The notes below the pieces were generated by a model. It ran no database searches, was not told the DNA's origin, and saw nothing but the letters and a program-made list of their open reading frames with translations. Shown one piece after another: positions 45,272 to 49,147 of a stretch of DNA of 49,147 bases. Both the position numbers and the translations under genes were made by a program. Positions within the stretch are counted from its first letter, which is position 1. Each line of letters opens with the position of its first letter. This stretch comes from Bacteroidales bacterium (GTDB lineage Bacteria > Bacteroidota > Bacteroidia > Bacteroidales > VadinHA17). The stretch is taken from NCBI GenBank assembly GCA_029932855.1, contig JAOZPG010000004.1, forward strand, positions 1 to 49,147, in the 5' to 3' direction.

Positions 45272-47617
45272 ATGAAGAAATGTAGAATTCTGGGCATCCT
45301 GATACTGAGCTTTATGTTAACTCCTGTATTTTCTAATGGTCAAAGTGCCAAGAAGATTTATAAGATAGGTGAGGAGTTTGTCGATAATCAGGCATATGCT
45401 GACGCTATTGTGCAGTTCACAAAAGCAGTAGAGATGGATCCTGATTTTGTAAAAGCTTATCTTGCCAGGGCTGATGCATATGAACGAACAGGAAAAGATA
45501 AACTTGCTGCAGAAGATTATCAAAGGGCAATGATTTTCGAACCCAAGGATGCTAACATAGCTTATCAGGCAGGAAGGTTATTTAGTAAAACAGGGGATTA
45601 TGAAGAAGCTTTAGTCATTTTAAACAGGGCAACATCAATATCCAGGAAGAACATACCGGTATACAGGGAAAAGGTTAAAGTCTTAATTGCTCTGGAGCGA
45701 TATGACAATGCTTACCGGGTTGCAGATACAGCATTAAAGCTTGATAAATGCAGTAAGAATTATTTTTACAGGGCACTGGCTTCAGAAAAAATGAAGAATT
45801 ATGCTCTGGCTGAAGCAGATTATTCCAGTTCTGTTAAAAGCAATCCTAATTTCCTGGATGCATACCTTGGAAGAGCAAGAGTTGAAGTGCCCCAAAACAA
45901 GCTTGGACTGGCAATGAATGATTGTTCAAAAGTGCTGGCAAGGGATGATAAGAACCTGGAGGCATACCTTATAAGAAGTAATATATACGTTGAGAGGCTG
46001 GATTATCCCCAGGCTATAAATGATGTATCGAGGATAATCCTTATTGACCAGGCAAATGCTGAGATGTATAAGCTTAGAGGCAAGTATTACCAGGATTTTA
46101 ATCAGCATCCTAATGCAATAAATGATTTTAGTAAAGCAATTAACCTTGATCCGGCTAATCCGGAAATTTATTTTTTCAGGGCTAAGTCGTATGAAGAAAT
46201 ACTTGATTATAAGAATGCCAGGAAAGATTATGAATCAATAGGATTGTTATCTAAATATGATGGTGAGGCTATGAGACTGAAGGATGAAGCAGAAGCCAGG
46301 CTTTTTGAGATAAACAGAGAATCAGATAAACCGGAAATTTCAATTATTGAACCGGAAATACTTATGAATAAGACAATAAACCTTCCCTTAAGCAAGGATG
46401 AGGTTCTTATTAAAGGAAAGGTAATTGATGATAGTGAAATATCGAAACTTAATGTAAACGGTGAATCTGTTCATTATGAAAAAAAGGATGAATATTATGA
46501 GTTTCTGGCAAGTATTAATGTTAAGGGAACAGATAAACTTAAGATCACTGCAACAGATATTTATGATAATGAAGGCTTAAAAGAATTTGAGATAAAACGT
46601 ACCGAGGTTAATGGTCCGGTAATAGCTATTGTTGCCCCCTATGCTTCTGATAATGGTGAGGTTTATCTTAGCGATGAAGATGATAATGTTTATGTGGAAG
46701 GGAAAATTACAGATGAAAGCCTGATAAAGAATATTATGATAGAAGGAATGCTGGCAAGTTTCAGGCCGGACATGGAAAATCCGGGTTTCTCAGCTACAAT
46801 AAATATTATGAATAAAAACCAGTTCACAGTTGTTGCAGAAGATATTTTCGGTAACCGGTCTTCAAGCACATTTCATTTGAACAGGGAGGGCGCTGTAAAT
46901 CAGGATAACCCGATGGGAAAGACATGGGTTGTATTTATTCAGAACTCTAAATATGAAACATTTGCCAGGCTGGAAGGTCCTGTAAAGGATGTAAGCCTTA
47001 TGAAATCGGCTCTTGCAAATTATCAGGTAAACAACATTATTACCAAGCAGGATATGACCAAGGAGGAGCTCGATAAATTCTTTTCAATAGAACTGAGAGA
47101 TCTCGTAAGGAGCAACCAGGTAAACAGTATTATGATATGGTATGCCGGCCATGGCAAGTTTATTAATGAAGTAGGATACTGGATACCTGTTGATGCGAAG
47201 AGGGATGATGAATTTACGTATTTCAATATAAGCACATTGAAAGCTTCACTTCAAACATATTCAAAATATGTAACCCATACGCTGGTCGTTACAGATGCTT
47301 GTGAATCGGGACCAACATTTTACCAGGCAATGAGATCGGTGCCTGAAGAAAGAAGTTGTGATGACTGGAGGGCAACAAGGTTTAAGTCGTCTCAGGTTTT
47401 TTCATCTGCCGGATATGAACTGGCAAGTGATGATTCACAGTTTACAAGGACTTTTGCCAATGCCCTTGCAAATAACCCAAATGCCTGTATTCCTATAGAG
47501 AACATTGTTTCCAAGGTTACCATGGCTGTTGCAAGAAATAATCAGCAAAGGCCACAGTTTGGCAAGATAGCAGGTATGGAGGATGAGAATGGAACATTCT
47601 TTTTTATTGCTAAATAA
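45272..47617 (+). CDS. Secreted TPR / Ig-like / caspase-fold (C14) protein
   Basis: A 781-aa exported protein (signal MKKCRILGILILSF..., cleaved near FSNGQ). Residues 25-345 are about nine TPR repeats (for example AIVQFTKAVEMDPDFVKAYLARA). About 360-540 hold two Ig-like repeats, each with a core like VYVEGKITDESLIKNIMI. About 555-781 form a caspase-like peptidase domain: HGKF after WYAG gives His627, and VVTDACESGP gives Cys677, so the catalytic dyad is complete. The start is set by the promoter (see that entry). The partial sensor gene follows after 70 bases. The protease's target and location (periplasm or surface) are unknown; the pairing with a regulator-propeller sensor is suggestive, not proven. 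Confidence 0.85.
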   Translation: MKKCRILGILILSFMLTPVFSNGQSAKKIYKIGEEFVDNQAYADAIVQFTKAVEMDPDFVKAYLARADAYERTGKDKLAAEDYQRAMIFEPKDANIAYQAGRLFSKTGDYEEALVILNRATSISRKNIPVYREKVKVLIALERYDNAYRVADTALKLDKCSKNYFYRALASEKMKNYALAEADYSSSVKSNPNFLDAYLGRARVEVPQNKLGLAMNDCSKVLARDDKNLEAYLIRSNIYVERLDYPQAINDVSRIILIDQANAEMYKLRGKYYQDFNQHPNAINDFSKAINLDPANPEIYFFRAKSYEEILDYKNARKDYESIGLLSKYDGEAMRLKDEAEARLFEINRESDKPEISIIEPEILMNKTINLPLSKDEVLIKGKVIDDSEISKLNVNGESVHYEKKDEYYEFLASINVKGTDKLKITATDIYDNEGLKEFEIKRTEVNGPVIAIVAPYASDNGEVYLSDEDDNVYVEGKITDESLIKNIMIEGMLASFRPDMENPGFSATINIMNKNQFTVVAEDIFGNRSSSTFHLNREGAVNQDNPMGKTWVVFIQNSKYETFARLEGPVKDVSLMKSALANYQVNNIITKQDMTKEELDKFFSIELRDLVRSNQVNSIMIWYAGHGKFINEVGYWIPVDAKRDDEFTYFNISTLKASLQTYSKYVTHTLVVTDACESGPTFYQAMRSVPEERSCDDWRATRFKSSQVFSSAGYELASDDSQFTRTFANALANNPNACIPIENIVSKVTMAVARNNQQRPQFGKIAGMEDENGTFFFIAK

Positions 47618-47687
47618 TGTCTCCCTGGCCAGTTTTTCTTTAAATACCGGGAGAATATAAAATATGATCTAAAATTTTTCAGGGATG

Positions 47688-49147
47688 ATGAAATCAATCT
47701 TTCGTAGCAGGAAAGAAAAAATTATTCGTCAGTTGTGGCGAATAATTTTTTTATTCAGCTTTACTATAGTAGCCCTGGGTGGCTATAGTCAGAATTATTA
47801 TTTCGATAGCTATGGAGTTGAGGAGGGACTCAATTCCTCAAAGGTCTATAACTTGTATCAGGATAGTAATGATTACCTGTGGTTAGGCACTGAAGGAGGC
47901 CTGTCCAGGTTTGACGGTAATAGTTTTAAAAATTATTCTCCGGAAGACGGACTTGCACCTGAAGGGGTTTTTAGCATTTATGAAGAACCCGGGGGAAGAT
48001 TGTGGTTTGGTCACCTGAATGGGGGCATAACAGTCTTTGACGGGGAGGAGTTTTACGAAATGACATTCGATAGCCTGGAGATAATTGGTGATATTACATC
48101 CATCAAAGGGGCCGGGAAGGATTCTGTATGGATATCTACTTCGGGCTCGGGAGTTTACCTTCTTACAGGCACAGCTTCTTATAAAGATGGTATAAGCCTG
48201 AAGCAGTATAAAGGGAATAGTGGTCTTAGCGACCAGGTATTTTCCTCTGCACTTACCCATGGAGGCGATTATTATTGTCTTGCTGATGTGGGGATAAGGA
48301 AATATAACAGGGAAAAGGATGTATTTGAGAATTTTACCCTTCCGGGACTGAGCCAGTATTTTATGAAAACCTGCATGTATGAGGACCGCAATGGGAATTT
48401 GTATTTCGGCACCTACCATGGAGGCTTATATGTATATATGATAGAAAGTGATACTATGCTTATTTATGATAAGCTGGATGTAGTGCAGAATAACTGGATA
48501 AGCTCTATTACCGAAGACAGGAACGGAAATATCTGGGTTGGAACCTTTGGTGGGGGGATTACTATGCTCAGGAAAGACGGATTTGTGAATTTTAATGTTA
48601 CTAATGGCCTGAAGGATAATGAAATAAAATTTATTATAGAAGACAGGGAGGGAAATATTCTTATTGCTACTCAAACACAGGGATTAAGCATCTATAAGGG
48701 AAGCCAGTTTATGACACTTGACAGTGACAACGGACTACTTTATGAAGATGTATGGGCAATTCAGCAAATTGATGACTCAAAATATTGGTTCGGTACTAAT
48801 GATGGGATATCGGTATATGACAGCAAGAAAGCTGAAGCAGAGAGATTTATTCATTATAACCAGAAAAACAGCAAGATACCGGGTAAGATCAGGGTGATCA
48901 AGAAAGGCAAGGATAACAATTTATGGATAGGAACTGCCGGGGGTGGCCTTTTCCAGTATGATATTAAGAATGAAAAATTTATTTACGATACTTACCTGAA
49001 CAGGGGCTTGTACAGAGACAGGATAGTTAAGGCCCTGGCGGTGGATAATAACAATAATATATGGATCGGAACAAATGCATATCTAGCTTTTTGGGATCCG
49101 CTTAAAAAGGAAGGAGCTTCATTTAGCCAAACCAGCGGACTGGCAGG
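47688..49147 (+). CDS. Two-component regulator-propeller sensor protein, cut by the window edge
   Basis: An open frame from ATG 47688 (or 47685) to the end of the window, at least 486 codons without a stop. It has an N-terminal signal or anchor segment (LWRIIFLFSFTIVALGGYSQ) and then many regulator-propeller repeats, each with a form of DRNGNIWVGTFGGG (for example SNDYLWLGTEGGLSRFDG and NNIWIGTN). This is the N-terminal half of the periplasmic sensing propeller found in Bacteroidota hybrid histidine kinases, AraC-type sensors or phosphatases; the output domain is outside the window. It begins 70 bases after the caspase-fold gene, so the two are probably cotranscribed. Confidence 0.9.
   Translation, partial: MKSIFRSRKEKIIRQLWRIIFLFSFTIVALGGYSQNYYFDSYGVEEGLNSSKVYNLYQDSNDYLWLGTEGGLSRFDGNSFKNYSPEDGLAPEGVFSIYEEPGGRLWFGHLNGGITVFDGEEFYEMTFDSLEIIGDITSIKGAGKDSVWISTSGSGVYLLTGTASYKDGISLKQYKGNSGLSDQVFSSALTHGGDYYCLADVGIRKYNREKDVFENFTLPGLSQYFMKTCMYEDRNGNLYFGTYHGGLYVYMIESDTMLIYDKLDVVQNNWISSITEDRNGNIWVGTFGGGITMLRKDGFVNFNVTNGLKDNEIKFIIEDREGNILIATQTQGLSIYKGSQFMTLDSDNGLLYEDVWAIQQIDDSKYWFGTNDGISVYDSKKAEAERFIHYNQKNSKIPGKIRVIKKGKDNNLWIGTAGGGLFQYDIKNEKFIYDTYLNRGLYRDRIVKALAVDNNNNIWIGTNAYLAFWDPLKKEGASFSQTSGLA

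Overview
The window is a stretch of chromosome from a low-to-medium GC member of the Bacteroidota, most likely a Bacteroidales/Marinilabiliales-type bacterium (family-level placement is inference). The evidence is the protein families (two-subunit methylmalonyl-CoA mutase, DUF6427, DUF5916 and DUF4190 proteins, lamin-tail proteins with a gliding/T9SS-like C-terminus, TPR-caspase proteins, regulator-propeller sensors), several promoters close to the Bacteroidota pattern (TTTG, about 19 bases, TAnnTTTG), few clear Shine-Dalgarno sites, and lipoprotein or Sec signals on many proteins. Most genes are core housekeeping genes. I see no prophage, insertion sequence, CRISPR array or recognisable defence island.

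Layout. 1-8 kb: purD and a DUF6427 membrane protein, meeting tail to tail a minus-strand group of an ABCG-like transporter with a TerB-like N-terminus, a lipoprotein and a small secreted protein; then a membrane-anchored EEP-family phosphohydrolase. 8-11 kb: purQ with a good promoter, an M1 metallopeptidase, REP-like hairpin repeats, tRNA-Ala(GGC) and a terminator. 11.2-15.6 kb: two tandem paralogous (alpha/alpha)6-type glycoside hydrolases behind a perfect palindrome. 15.7-21.7 kb: a TonB protein, a lipoprotein, hflX and a large lamin-tail surface protein. 21.7-26.6 kb (minus): sppA-lpxK-pnp-MFS, tightly packed or overlapping. 26.7-29.6 kb: folK, radC, rpsT, tRNA-Glu(TTC) and a ZIP metal transporter.

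29.8-32.3 kb: an MBL-fold hydrolase with a hairpin- and palindrome-rich leader, an imperfect tandem-repeat spacer, DUF2752-like and DUF4190 membrane proteins, and a thioredoxin-fold protein. 32.3-36.4 kb (minus): the methylmalonyl-CoA mutase pair. 36.5-39.4 kb: a DUF5916 outer-membrane protein facing a small beta-barrel protein. 39.5-43.9 kb (minus): prmC-recX-prfB-arsC-like-fumC, in which prfB needs a programmed +1 frameshift. 44-49.1 kb: ribD, a TPR/Ig-like/caspase-fold secreted protein, and the start of a regulator-propeller sensor cut by the window edge.

The observations most worth following up are: the prfB frameshift site with its SD-like stimulator in a clade that mostly ignores SD sequences, together with the nearby RF methyltransferase gene; the TPR-Ig-caspase protein beside a propeller sensor; the TerB-ABCG transporter/lipoprotein/secreted protein trio; the tandem duplication of the rpsT 3' end; and several palindromic or hairpin elements in promoters. 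I do not see a clearly new multi-gene system; the caspase-sensor pair and the ABC trio are the best candidates.
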